From: Candidatus Acutalibacter stercorigallinarum
Lineage (GTDB): Bacteria > Bacillota > Clostridia > Oscillospirales > Acutalibacteraceae
Assembly (NCBI GenBank): GCA_019112625.1
Contig: DXIW01000035.1
Coordinates: 1 to 64,000, forward strand
Direction of reading: 5' to 3'
DNA length: 64,000 nt
Part shown: one piece after another, positions 38,001 through 46,351 of the stretch
How positions within the stretch are numbered: the first letter of the stretch is position 1
Layout of the letters: each line of letters starts with the position of its first letter
Notes under the pieces: model-generated
The model's database searches: none
Told to the model about the DNA's origin: nothing
Seen by the model: the letters and a program-made list of their open reading frames with translations, nothing else
Program-made: the position numbers and the translations under genes

Positions 38001-38390
38001 ATGAAGCGCGTGATCACCTATGGGACCTTCGATCTGCTGCACTACGGGCACATCAACCTGCTGCGCCGGGCCAAGCAGTACGGCGACTATCTGATCGTGG
38101 CCCTGTCCACCGACGAGTTCAACTGGAATGAGAAGCAGAAGAAGTGCTACTTCTCCTACGAGAAGCGCAAGCAGCTGCTGGAGGCCATCCGCTACGTGGA
38201 CCTGGTCATCCCCGAGGAGACCTGGGACCAGAAGCGCAGCGACGTGAAGGAGTACCACGTGGATACCTTCGTCATGGGGGACGACTGGGAGGGGAAATTC
38301 GATTTCCTAAAAGACCTGTGCCAGGTGGTCTACCTGCCCCGCACCCCGGAGATCTCCACCACCCAGATCAAAAAAGATTTGAACAAATGA
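38001..38390 (+). CDS. tagD: Glycerol-3-phosphate cytidylyltransferase
   Basis: This 129-aa enzyme is exactly the Bacillus TagD length and makes CDP-glycerol from CTP and sn-glycerol 3-phosphate. It has the HxGH nucleotidyl-transfer motif (FDLLHYGHINLL), YFSYEKRKQLLEAIRYVD, and RTPEISTTQIKKDL, the TagD version of RTxGxSTT. The ATG at 38001 is preferred over 38-1 codons upstream at 37992 because the aagga site is then well spaced. It supplies the TagB/F protein encoded directly upstream. Confidence 0.95.
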   Translation: MKRVITYGTFDLLHYGHINLLRRAKQYGDYLIVALSTDEFNWNEKQKKCYFSYEKRKQLLEAIRYVDLVIPEETWDQKRSDVKEYHVDTFVMGDDWEGKFDFLKDLCQVVYLPRTPEISTTQIKKDLNK

Positions 38391-38391
38391 G

Positions 38392-38418
38392 AAAACCTCC
38401 CCGTCTGGGGAGGTTTTC
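38392..38418. terminator. Bidirectional terminator after tagD
   Basis: The perfect stem aaaacctcccc/ggggaggtttt with a 4-nt loop sits between tagD and the converging isomerase gene. Confidence 0.9.
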
Positions 38419-38422
38419 TTGC

Positions 38423-39199
38423 CTATAGCAGCGACCGGAGATAGGCGAGGGAGGCTTTGATCTGTTCCAGGCCGCCGGGCATGTTGCCCTCCAGGGAGAC
38501 CTCTCCCTGGTAGCCGGCGGCCGCCAGGTGACGAAAGAATTCCCGGTAGTCCTCCCCGTCCCCGGGCAGGGGGATGAGGCGGCCGTTTTTGGCGCTGGCG
38601 ATGTGGGCGTGGCACAGGTACCCCCAGTACTGTTCCAGAGAGGGACGGGGCTCCCCCTCCAGGTCGAAGTGGTACAGGTCCACCAGCAGGCGCACCCCGG
38701 GGCGGTCCACCGCCTGGGCCAGGCGGAAGCCCTCGGCACAGGTGTTCAGGATGTTGCACTCCCCCTGGTTCAGGGGCTCGATGCAGCACACCATGCCCTG
38801 CCGCTCCATCCGGGGGGCGATGACCTCCCGGCACAGGGCGAGGAGCTGCTCCCAGGCGGCCTCTTTGGGGAAGCCCTGGGGCACCCGGCGGGCGCCGCCG
38901 CTGCCGAACACCAGTTTTTTTACGCCGAAGAGGGCGGCCTTTTCCAGGCCCTGGTCCAGGTAGTCCTCCACGGCGGGGAGGTCGACTCTGGACCCGGTCA
39001 GGGCCAGGTCTCCGGGGAAGAGCAGGTTCATCACCGGCACCGGCACGCCGGCCTCCTCCAGCGCCTGGGCCCGCTCCCGGCACTGGGCCAGGCTCAGGTC
39101 CCGGAGGGTGGAAAAGCCGGTCTCCGCGTAGTCGGCCCCGGCCTGGGGCAGGCGGAGGACGGTGTCGTCCAGCAGGGAAATACAGCAGCCAAATCGCAT
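38423..39199 (-). CDS. Sugar phosphate isomerase/epimerase-like TIM-barrel protein
   Basis: This 258-aa xylose-isomerase-like barrel has Glu in YAETGFS, EPLN (IEPLNQGECN), Asp and His in LLVDLYHFDLEGE, His in CHAHIASA and Glu in VSLEGNM, giving the usual metal-ligand series. It probably isomerises or epimerises a keto sugar. The ATG at 39199 has a strong aggaggg site. It is the last minus-strand gene before the tagD terminator and has no clear pathway neighbours. Confidence 0.78.
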   Translation of the reverse strand: MRFGCCISLLDDTVLRLPQAGADYAETGFSTLRDLSLAQCRERAQALEEAGVPVPVMNLLFPGDLALTGSRVDLPAVEDYLDQGLEKAALFGVKKLVFGSGGARRVPQGFPKEAAWEQLLALCREVIAPRMERQGMVCCIEPLNQGECNILNTCAEGFRLAQAVDRPGVRLLVDLYHFDLEGEPRPSLEQYWGYLCHAHIASAKNGRLIPLPGDGEDYREFFRHLAAAGYQGEVSLEGNMPGGLEQIKASLAYLRSLL

Positions 39200-39272
39200 G
39201 GGAAACCCTCCTGGGTGAAAATTTTTTACAAGGCGTCACCAGCGGCGGGGCTGGGCCGTCTAAAGGATGGGT

Positions 39273-39971
39273 CTACTTTTTGTAGGCCAGCAGGGCGTCC
39301 TTCTCCGCTTTGCCCACCCGGTAGGACTCCCGGATCTTCTGGATGGCCTTGTTCTGGGTGAATCTGGGCAGGGTCCGCCGCTGGAGCAGGGGGAGGGTGA
39401 GGGCCGGGAACTTTACATAACATTCGCAGACCGCCCAGGCCACCCCCATCTGCACGTAGTACTGGGGCTGCTCCATGGCCTCCAGCAGGGCCAGGCCCCG
39501 CTCCACGTAGCCGGGCAGGACAAAATGGTCCAGGAACATCACCGCCGCGAACCGGGCGTAAAACTCCCGGGGGTCGGGAAAGAGGGGCAGCAGGAAATCC
39601 CACATGGCCGGCAGCTCTGGCTCTTTCAGCCGGAAGGAGCTGCAGAAGGCGTCGCACACCGCCCAGTTGTCCATCAGGGGCAGGAACTCCGCCACCAGGG
39701 GGAGTTTTTCCGCCAGGGGCAGCTTCCAACCAGCCAGCACCATGCCCCGGAGCTGTACCTCCTCGTAGGAGCCGGGGCGGGTGTGGGCGAGAAACCCCGC
39801 CGGGTCGTTTTTCACGATCTGCTTTGCCAGGCTGCGCAGGGCGGGCAGCCGCACCCCGTAGGCCATGGACGTGCCGGGGATGAGCTTCTCGTGGAAGGCC
39901 TTGTAGGCCGGGTCCGCCAGGCGGGCAAGCTCGTCCAGGACGGCCTGGTAGTCCTGGGGGGAGAAGCTCAC
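39273..39971 (-). CDS. DNA alkylation repair protein (AlkC/AlkD HEAT-repeat family)
   Basis: This 232-aa all-helical protein of the DNA alkylation repair family has the helical-repeat pattern and the conserved DNWAVCDAFCSSF and FAVMFLDHF-like segments (here FAAVMFLDHFV). AlkD-type glycosylases remove alkylated bases without base flipping. The start is GTG 39971, overlapping the upstream stop as GTGA, with cgggaggaag before it. It is translationally coupled to a glycolipid glycosyltransferase, which gives no functional hint. Confidence 0.85.
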   Translation of the reverse strand: MSFSPQDYQAVLDELARLADPAYKAFHEKLIPGTSMAYGVRLPALRSLAKQIVKNDPAGFLAHTRPGSYEEVQLRGMVLAGWKLPLAEKLPLVAEFLPLMDNWAVCDAFCSSFRLKEPELPAMWDFLLPLFPDPREFYARFAAVMFLDHFVLPGYVERGLALLEAMEQPQYYVQMGVAWAVCECYVKFPALTLPLLQRRTLPRFTQNKAIQKIRESYRVGKAEKDALLAYKK

Positions 39972-41107
39972 GGCTCTTCCTCCCGCCGGGGGGCCTTGGC
40001 CAGCAGCTCCTGGATGAGGGCCAGCATATTGGGGATGGACTGGGACTTGTCGAACTCCTGGCAGTTTTTGCGCATCTCCTGGAGGCGCTGGCGCTCCCGG
40101 AGCAGGGCGGAAATCTCCTGGGCGAAGTCGCCGCCCTTGCCCAGGCGGACGCACATGTCGTGGGTCTTGAGGAAGTTGGCGTTGTCCTCCTCCTGGCCGG
40201 GGATGGCATCGAACACGGCCATGGGCAGGTTGCAGGCCAAGGCCTCGGAGACGGTGAGGCCCCCGGGCTTTGTCACCAGCAGGTCGGCGGCGTGCATGTA
40301 CTTCTCCACCTCGTCGGTGAAGTACACCAGCTTGGTGGGGATGCGGCTGCCCTGGCCGATCTCCTTCTCGAAGGCCTCGTAGAGCTTCTCGTTGCGGCCG
40401 GTGATGACGATGATCTGCATGGGCACGTCGGTGGCCTCCAGCTCCCGGTACAGCTTGATGATGTTGGACACGCCGAAGCTGCCCGCCATGAACAAGAGGG
40501 TGGGCAGGGCCGGGTCCAGGTCCAGCTGACGGAGCATCTCGTCCTGGTCCACGTGGTCGAAGAACACCCCGTGCACCGGGATGCCGAAGGGGTAGATCTT
40601 CTCCTTGGGCACGCCGAAGGCGGTGAGCTCGGGCACCATGTCGTCGCTGGCCACCACGTAGGCGTCTACACAGTCGCAGATGTAGGCCCGGTGCACCCCG
40701 TAGTCGGTGATGACGCAGATGAGGGGGGCCTCCACCAGGCCGTCCTCCTTCAGGTCGGAGACCATCTCCGCGGCAAAGGGGTGGGTGGTGATGACCACGT
40801 CGGGGTCGTACTCGCCGATGGTGCGCAAGAGCAGGTTGGAGAACAGGCCGCTGAGCTTGGGCACCAGGCCGGAGAACAGGTTCTCCTTGTTGGTCTGCTT
40901 GTACAGCCGGCCAAAGAGGGTGGGGGTCTTTTTGGCCATGAACAGGTAGCTGTCGCACACGGTCTTGTCCAGGAATTTGCCGATGGCCTTCAAGGTGTCT
41001 ACGGTCTTGACCTCGTAGGAGGTATTCTCCCGTATGTACTGCTCCACCGCGGCGGCGGCCCGCAGATGCCCCCCGCCGGTGGCGGCGGTCAAAAGCATGA
41101 TCTTCAT
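39968..41107 (-). CDS. UgtP/MGDG-synthase-like glycolipid glycosyltransferase
   Basis: This 379-aa GT28/GT-B enzyme has an N-terminal MGDG-synthase domain (about 1-175, opening MKIMLLTAATGGGH) and a C-terminal nucleotide-sugar domain (about 190-370) with FMAGSFG, TDEVEKYMHAADLLVTKPGGLT and an EEDNA segment. Family members add glucose or galactose from a UDP-sugar to diacylglycerol, making membrane glycolipids. The ATG at 41107 has a perfect aaaggag site; the upstream in-frame ATG at 41176 does not. A TATAAT box on the minus strand near 41170 is a likely -10. Confidence 0.88.
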   Translation of the reverse strand: MKIMLLTAATGGGHLRAAAAVEQYIRENTSYEVKTVDTLKAIGKFLDKTVCDSYLFMAKKTPTLFGRLYKQTNKENLFSGLVPKLSGLFSNLLLRTIGEYDPDVVITTHPFAAEMVSDLKEDGLVEAPLICVITDYGVHRAYICDCVDAYVVASDDMVPELTAFGVPKEKIYPFGIPVHGVFFDHVDQDEMLRQLDLDPALPTLLFMAGSFGVSNIIKLYRELEATDVPMQIIVITGRNEKLYEAFEKEIGQGSRIPTKLVYFTDEVEKYMHAADLLVTKPGGLTVSEALACNLPMAVFDAIPGQEEDNANFLKTHDMCVRLGKGGDFAQEISALLRERQRLQEMRKNCQEFDKSQSIPNMLALIQELLAKAPRREEEP

Positions 41108-41223
41108 ACCGAAATCTCCTTTCCAGAGCCCTGTGGGGAACGCCCCCCGGGCCGGTAAGAAGATTATAGCATACACACAGCGAAAATGCCACTTTTTTAA
41201 CCAATTTGAAACCTTTTCCCAGC

Positions 41224-41252
41224 TTTACATTTCCCCCGGAAAAAGGTATAAT
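41224..41252 (+). promoter_or_regulatory. Promoter of VanW lipoprotein gene
   Basis: TTTACA (41224-41229), a 17-bp spacer and TATAAT (41247-41252), 92 bp before the ATG. Confidence 0.75.
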
Positions 41253-41344
41253 AACAGGGATAGTATGACGCGATCGCCGGGGGCGGGACGAGGCCCGGGC
41301 CCCGGATGGTGATACAGCGGGAAAAAGTCCCGGAAAGGACGGTC

Positions 41345-43000
41345 ATGGATATGGAATGGAACAGGAAGATCTGGCGCAGGGCCGCTGTGCTGGCGGCCGC
41401 CGCGCTGCTGGGGGCCGCGCTGCTCGCCGGCTGCAGCCAGCAGGGCCAGGAGGAGAGCTCCCAGGTCTCGGCGGTGAGCAGCGACGCCACCCTCTTCCCG
41501 GAGGGGACCACCATCGGGGGGGAGAACATCGGCGGAAAGACGGCCGAGGAGGCCCTGGCCATCGCCCAGAAGGCGCTGGAGGAGGCGGTGGACGCCTTGG
41601 AGGTCAGCGTGAAATTCAAGGACGACACGGTGGTGCTCTCCGGGGAGGACTTCACCACCCAGGACGTGCTGGAGCTCACCCTGCCAAAGCTGTTGGAGGA
41701 CCGCACCGCTAAGGAGCACGAGCTCTCCTATGTGGTGGACCTGTCGGAGCAGGGGAAGAAGAAGCTGGAGGACGCGGCCAAGTCCTGCCAGACCGAGGCG
41801 AAGGACGCCGAGGTCACCGGGTATGACACCGAGTCCGGGGCCTTTACCTTCTCGAAGGAGCAGACGGGTATCCGGGTGGACATGGCCGCCACCCTGCAGA
41901 GCGTGCGGCAGCTGCTGTCCCAGAAGCACGGCGGTGCCATCCAGGCCGCGTTTCTGGAGACCAAGCCCACGGTGACCCAGGACTACCTCACCAAGAATTT
42001 CAAGCTCATGTCCAGCTACTCCACCTATTCGGAGAATACGGAGGCGGGTACCGCCAACATGCGGCTGGCCCTGTCCCTCATCAACGGCACCATCTTGAAG
42101 CCGGGGCAGGAGTTCTCCTACAACGGCACCCTGGGGGACAGCACCGACCCCAACAACGGCTGGCAGCCCGCCGGGGGCATTATGGGCGGTATCCTGGTGC
42201 AGATGTACGGCGGCGGTATCTGCCAGGCCTCCAGCACCTTGTACGTGGCGGCCCTGGAGGCGGGCATGGAGATCACCGAGCGGTACTGCCACAGCATGCC
42301 CTCCACCTACGTGCCCATCGGCCTGGACGCCACGGTGGACTACGGCAACCTGGACTTCCGCTTTAAGAACCCCCTGAAGGACCCGGTGTATATCTCCGCC
42401 TGGATGGACGGGCGCACCCTGTATGTGAATTTCTACGGCTGCTTCCCCGAGGAGTGGGACAGCATCTCCGCCTGGTCCGAGCAGACCGGCACCGAGGCCC
42501 CCAAGAGCACGGTGAGCTTCGTGCAGGACAGCCAGCTGGGCGCGGGCCAGTACCAGCTGCGAGAGAGCGGCCGCACCGGCTACTACGCCGCCGCCTACCG
42601 CACCTACTACAAGGGGGACCAGGTGGTAAAGACCGAGGAGCTGCCCAGCTCCCACTACGGCTCTACCGGCACCATTTACGCCGTGGGCCCCGGGACGGAC
42701 ACCAGCAAGATCGACACCAGCAAGTCCTCGGGCAGCACCGGGGAGGCGAAGCTCACCCCCAGCCCGTCGGCCTCGGCTACGCCCACGCCGGCGCCGGCGG
42801 CTGAACCCACCCCCGCCCCGGCCCAGCCCACCCCGGCGCCTACTCCGGCGCCCACGCCTGCCCCCACTCCGGAGCCGGTGCAGCCTACGCCGGAACCTGC
42901 GCCAGAGCCCACCCCGGCCCCTGTAGTGGAGGAGCCCACCCCCGCGCCGGAGACCCCGGCCGACCCTGTGCCCCCGGAGACCACCGAGGGCCAGGCATGA
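41345..43000 (+). CDS. VanW-family lipoprotein with Pro-rich tail
   Basis: This 551-aa surface protein has a lipoprotein signal ending LLAGC (Cys30), a Ser/Gln linker, a peptidoglycan-binding-like region (about 45-215) and a VanW domain (about 230-380; LKPGQEFSYNGTLG, GGGICQASSTLY, RYCHSMPSTYVP). After a soluble domain it ends in a roughly 90-residue Pro/Thr/Ala/Glu low-complexity tail. The tail may span or lie in the cell wall. VanW domains occur in Gram-positive wall proteins, with no proven reaction. The ATG at 41345 follows ggaaagga. It is monocistronic with a terminator at 43022. Confidence 0.9.
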   Translation: MDMEWNRKIWRRAAVLAAAALLGAALLAGCSQQGQEESSQVSAVSSDATLFPEGTTIGGENIGGKTAEEALAIAQKALEEAVDALEVSVKFKDDTVVLSGEDFTTQDVLELTLPKLLEDRTAKEHELSYVVDLSEQGKKKLEDAAKSCQTEAKDAEVTGYDTESGAFTFSKEQTGIRVDMAATLQSVRQLLSQKHGGAIQAAFLETKPTVTQDYLTKNFKLMSSYSTYSENTEAGTANMRLALSLINGTILKPGQEFSYNGTLGDSTDPNNGWQPAGGIMGGILVQMYGGGICQASSTLYVAALEAGMEITERYCHSMPSTYVPIGLDATVDYGNLDFRFKNPLKDPVYISAWMDGRTLYVNFYGCFPEEWDSISAWSEQTGTEAPKSTVSFVQDSQLGAGQYQLRESGRTGYYAAAYRTYYKGDQVVKTEELPSSHYGSTGTIYAVGPGTDTSKIDTSKSSGSTGEAKLTPSPSASATPTPAPAAEPTPAPAQPTPAPTPAPTPAPTPEPVQPTPEPAPEPTPAPVVEEPTPAPETPADPVPPETTEGQA

Positions 43001-43021
43001 CCGCAACACTGTGACTCACCG

Positions 43022-43051
43022 GGCTGCCGCACAAGCATGCGGCAGCCTTTT
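43022..43051 (+). terminator. Terminator after VanW gene
   Basis: The perfect stem ggctgccgca/tgcggcagcc with a 6-nt loop is followed by TTTTGG. Confidence 0.85.
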
Positions 43052-43076
43052 GGTGCCAAAGAAAGGGGATTTTGCC

Positions 43077-44990
43077 ATGAGAGACGGGTTTTTCCGGGTG
43101 GCGGCTGCCACCCCTGCCGTGCGGGCCGCCCAGGTGGCGGGGAACCTGCGCAGCATCAAGGAGCTGATCTTCCAGGCGGCGGAGGAGGGCTGCGGCTTGG
43201 TGTGCTTCCCGGAGCTGGCGGTGACCGCCTACACCTGCGGGGACCTGTTCCACGACGCGGCGCTGCTGGCCGCGGCGGAGCAGGGCCTGGCCCAGCTGCT
43301 GGAGGACACCAAAGAGCTGGACATCCTCTGCGCCGTAGGCGTCCCCGTGCCCTGGGAGGGGGCGCTGTACAACTGCGCCGCCCTGTTCCACCGGGGGCGG
43401 CTGCTGGGGCTGCCCGCCAAGGAGCACATCCCCAACTACGGGGAGTTTTACGAGGCCCGGCACTTCACCCCCGCCCCGGACCCGGTGACGGTGGCCTACT
43501 GCGGCCAGAAAGTCCCCCTGGGGAAGGGCCTGCTGTTCCCCTGTGAGAACGTGCCGGGCCTGACTGTGGCCGCGGAGCTCTGCGAGGACCTGTGGGGCGC
43601 CCAGCCCCCCAGCGCGGCCCTGGCCCAGAACGGCGCCACGGTGGTGGTAAACGCCTCCTGCAGCGACGAGACCATCGGCAAGGCGGAGTACCGCCGGGAC
43701 CTGGTGAAGATGTGGTCCGGCCACCTGCTGTGCGCCTACGTCTACGCCGACGGGGGCCCGGGGGAGTCCACCACGGACATGGTGTTCGCCGGGCACGACC
43801 TCATCGCCGAGAACGGCACGGTGCTGGGGGAGAGCCAGCTCTTTACCCACGGCCTGACCACCGCGGACATCGACCTGGAGCGGCTGGCCCAGGAGCGCCG
43901 CCGGATGAACACCTGGCAGGACCGCCGGGACAGCGCCGTGGTGCGGGTGCCCTTCCGGTACCGGGAGGAGACTTTGGCAAACTTCCAGCCCCGGCGGAAA
44001 TTCTCCCCCGCCCCCTTCGTGCCCCGGGACCAGGAGGGCCTTACCAGCCGCTGCCAGCTGATTTTGACCATGCAGGCCCAGGGCCTTGCCACCCGGCTGT
44101 CCCACATCGGGTGCAAGAGCGCGGTCATCGGCCTGTCCGGAGGCTTGGACTCCACCCTGGCCCTGTTGGTGACGGTGCGGGCCTTCGACCGTTTGCATCT
44201 GGACCGGAAGGGTATCTACGCCGTGTCCATGCCCTGCTTCGGCACCACGGGGCGGACGAAGTCCAACGCCCAAAAGATCGCCGAGGAGCTGGGGGTGGAT
44301 TTCCGGGAGGTGTCCATCGAGAAGGCGGTGCGCCAGCACTTCGCGGACATCGGCCAGGACATGGACTGCCTGGACGCGGCCTTCGAGAATTCCCAGGCAC
44401 GGGAGCGCACCCAGGTGGTGATGGACCTGGCCAACCGGGTGGGGGGCATCGCCATCGGCACCGGGGATTTGTCGGAGCTGGCCCTGGGCTGGGCCACCTA
44501 CAACGGGGACCACATGTCCATGTACGGCGTGAACGCCTCGGTGCCAAAGACCCTGGTGCGCTACCTGGTGCGCTACGAGGCGGAGCACAGCGGGGAGCGG
44601 CTGGCCCAGGCCCTCTTCGACGTGCTGGACACCCCGGTCTCCCCGGAGCTGCTGCCCCCCAAGGATGGGGAGATCTCCCAGAAGACCGAGGAGCTGGTGG
44701 GCCCCTACGAGCTCCACGACTTTTTCCTGTACTACATGCTGCGGTTCGGCTTTGCGCCGGGGAAGATCTACCGCATGGCCTGCCGGGCCTTTGAGGGCGC
44801 CTACGCCCCGGAGACCATCAAGCGCTGGCTCGCCACGTTTTACCGGCGGTTCTTCTCCCAGCAGTTCAAGCGCAGCTGCCTGCCCGACGGGCCCAAGGTG
44901 GGCTCGGTGACCCTCTCCCCCCGGGGCGACCTGCGGATGCCCAGCGATGCGTCATCTCAGCTGTGGTTGGAGGAGATTGAGAAGCTATAA
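43077..44990 (+). CDS. nadE: Glutamine-dependent NAD+ synthetase
   Basis: This 637-aa two-domain enzyme makes NAD+ from deamido-NAD+, ATP and glutamine. The N-terminal nitrilase-type glutaminase has Glu46, Lys115 and Cys169 as the catalytic triad (FPELAVT, AKEHIPNYG, AAELCEDLW). The C-terminal synthetase has the ATP loop GLSGGLDSTLAL (about 350-361) and GTGDLSELALGW. The start has gaaagggg upstream. Its last 15 codons form the first unit of an 85-bp tandem repeat, so its 3' end has been duplicated downstream without changing this reading frame. Confidence 0.95.
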   Translation: MRDGFFRVAAATPAVRAAQVAGNLRSIKELIFQAAEEGCGLVCFPELAVTAYTCGDLFHDAALLAAAEQGLAQLLEDTKELDILCAVGVPVPWEGALYNCAALFHRGRLLGLPAKEHIPNYGEFYEARHFTPAPDPVTVAYCGQKVPLGKGLLFPCENVPGLTVAAELCEDLWGAQPPSAALAQNGATVVVNASCSDETIGKAEYRRDLVKMWSGHLLCAYVYADGGPGESTTDMVFAGHDLIAENGTVLGESQLFTHGLTTADIDLERLAQERRRMNTWQDRRDSAVVRVPFRYREETLANFQPRRKFSPAPFVPRDQEGLTSRCQLILTMQAQGLATRLSHIGCKSAVIGLSGGLDSTLALLVTVRAFDRLHLDRKGIYAVSMPCFGTTGRTKSNAQKIAEELGVDFREVSIEKAVRQHFADIGQDMDCLDAAFENSQARERTQVVMDLANRVGGIAIGTGDLSELALGWATYNGDHMSMYGVNASVPKTLVRYLVRYEAEHSGERLAQALFDVLDTPVSPELLPPKDGEISQKTEELVGPYELHDFFLYYMLRFGFAPGKIYRMACRAFEGAYAPETIKRWLATFYRRFFSQQFKRSCLPDGPKVGSVTLSPRGDLRMPSDASSQLWLEEIEKL

Positions 44991-45200
44991 GCCATGTTCG
45001 ATTTTCAGACAGGCCAAAAGCATCGCGTGAGATGCGTCATCTCAGCTGTGGTTGGAGGAGATTGAGAAGCTATAAGCTATGTTCGATTTTCAGACAGGCC
45101 AAAAGCATCGCGTGAGATGCGTCATCTCAGCTGTGGTTAGAAGAGATCGAGAAGTTATAAGCCGGTTTCGGTTTTCGAAACGAGCCCGAAGCATCGCAGA
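44946..45200. repeat. Three tandem 85-bp units beginning in the nadE 3' end
   Basis: Units start at 44946, 45031 and 45116. Units 1 and 2 differ at one base in 85. Unit 3 matches for its first 24 bases, then diverges (ggttagaagagatcgagaag). Unit 1 contains the last nadE codons and stop. Because 85 is not a multiple of 3, the copies are out of frame with nadE. Each unit junction can form gcatc/gatgc. This explains most of the 340-bp gap before the next gene. Confidence 0.9.
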
Positions 45201-45239
45201 AGATGACAGCGCCCGGCTGCGGCTGGGCAAATCGTATAG

Positions 45240-45306
45240 CGGCAAAAAGCCCCCGAAGGGGGCGGAGACGATAGAACACGCGGGCCCCGGCTGTACCGCC
45301 GGGGCC
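45240..45306. repeat. Two GC-rich hairpins before dehydrogenase gene
   Basis: gcccccgaagggggc (about 45249-45263) and gcgggccccggc/cgccggggccgc (about 45280-45307) lie in the leader of the dehydrogenase gene. No T-run follows either, so they are leader structures rather than classical terminators. Confidence 0.5.
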
Positions 45307-45330
45307 GCCTGCCGAAAAGGAGGAATTCCC

Positions 45331-46341
45331 ATGGAACAGAACAAGAACATCCTGGTGACCATCCCCCTGGAGCCCGGCCAGGGGGAGCTGCTGCGGGCCG
45401 CAGCCCCGGGCTGCGCCTTCCGGTTCGCCCAGGCCTCGGTGGGGAAGGCGTCCTTCGGGGAGCTCCTCCCCGGGGAGCCCCTGACCCAGGAGCTGGCGGA
45501 CTGGGCGGACATCTGCCTGGGGAACCTGCCGGCGAAATTCCTCCATGGCTCGGAGAAGCTGCTGTGGCTGCAGACCAACTCCGCCGGGGTGGAGGAGTAC
45601 GTCCGGCCCGGGGTGCTGGGGGGAAATACCCTCCTCACCAACGCCACCGGCGCCTATGGCCTGGCCATTTCGGAGTACATGCTGGGGGTGCTGCTGGAGC
45701 TTTTGAAGAAATTGGAGCTCTACCGGGACGCCCAGAAGCAGGGGACCTGGGAGTCCCAGGGCAGCGTGGGGTCGGTGTACGGCGCCACGGTGCTGGTGCT
45801 GGGCATGGGGGACATCGGCGGGGAATTCGGACAGCGCTGCAAGGCCCTGGGGGCCAGGGTCATCGGGGTGCGGCGGAGCAAGCGCCCCTGCCCCGACTAC
45901 GCCGACGAGGTCCACACCCTGGAGGACCTGGACGAACTGCTGCCCCAGGCGGACGTGGTGGCCGTCACCCTGCCGGGGACAGAGGCCACCCGGGGGCTGC
46001 TGGGCCGGGAGCGCATCGCGCGGATGAAGGACGGGGCGGTGCTGCTCAACGTGGGCCGGGGGTATATCGTGGACACGGAAGCCCTGTGTGACGCCCTGGA
46101 GAGCGGGAAGCTGGCCGGGGCCGGGCTGGACGTTACCGACCCGGAGCCCCTCCCTGCGGACCACCGGCTGTGGCGCATCCCCACCGCGGTGGTGACGCCC
46201 CATGTGTCCGGGTTCTACCATCTGAAGGAGACCCACCGGCGCATCGTGAAGATCATGGCGGAGAACCTGAAGCGGTTCTTCGCCGGGGAGCCCCTGAAAA
46301 ATCAGGTGGATTTTTCCACCGGTTACCGGAAGCTCCCCTGA
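45331..46341 (+). CDS. D-isomer-specific 2-hydroxyacid dehydrogenase family protein
   Basis: This 336-aa protein has an N-terminal catalytic domain and an inserted Rossmann fold with VLGMGDIGGEFGQR (about 148-161). The catalytic triad positions appear as Arg (NVGRGYIVDTEAL), Glu/Asp (GLDVTDPEPLP) and His (TPHVSG). It would reduce a 2-keto acid with NAD(P)H; the substrate is unknown. The ATG at 45331 has an ideal aaaaggagg site. The open frame continues upstream through the 85-bp repeats, but that extension is repeat-derived and rejected. It is followed after 10 bp by a cysteine desulfurase gene. Confidence 0.88.
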   Translation: MEQNKNILVTIPLEPGQGELLRAAAPGCAFRFAQASVGKASFGELLPGEPLTQELADWADICLGNLPAKFLHGSEKLLWLQTNSAGVEEYVRPGVLGGNTLLTNATGAYGLAISEYMLGVLLELLKKLELYRDAQKQGTWESQGSVGSVYGATVLVLGMGDIGGEFGQRCKALGARVIGVRRSKRPCPDYADEVHTLEDLDELLPQADVVAVTLPGTEATRGLLGRERIARMKDGAVLLNVGRGYIVDTEALCDALESGKLAGAGLDVTDPEPLPADHRLWRIPTAVVTPHVSGFYHLKETHRRIVKIMAENLKRFFAGEPLKNQVDFSTGYRKLP

Positions 46342-46351
46342 GGAGGAAGCT

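Noticed and set aside
42760-42990. Tandem DNA repeat in the VanW gene
   Set aside because: The Pro-Thr-Pro-Ala-type codons form protein-level low complexity; the DNA units are irregular and explained by the Pro-rich tail.
41345-43000. Vancomycin resistance determinant
   Set aside because: VanW-domain proteins are common in Gram-positives and no vanHAX or vanRS genes are present.
45079-45330. N-terminal extension of the 2-hydroxyacid dehydrogenase
   Set aside because: It translates the 85-bp repeats and leader hairpins; similarity to the family starts at the ATG at 45331 with an ideal ribosome binding site.
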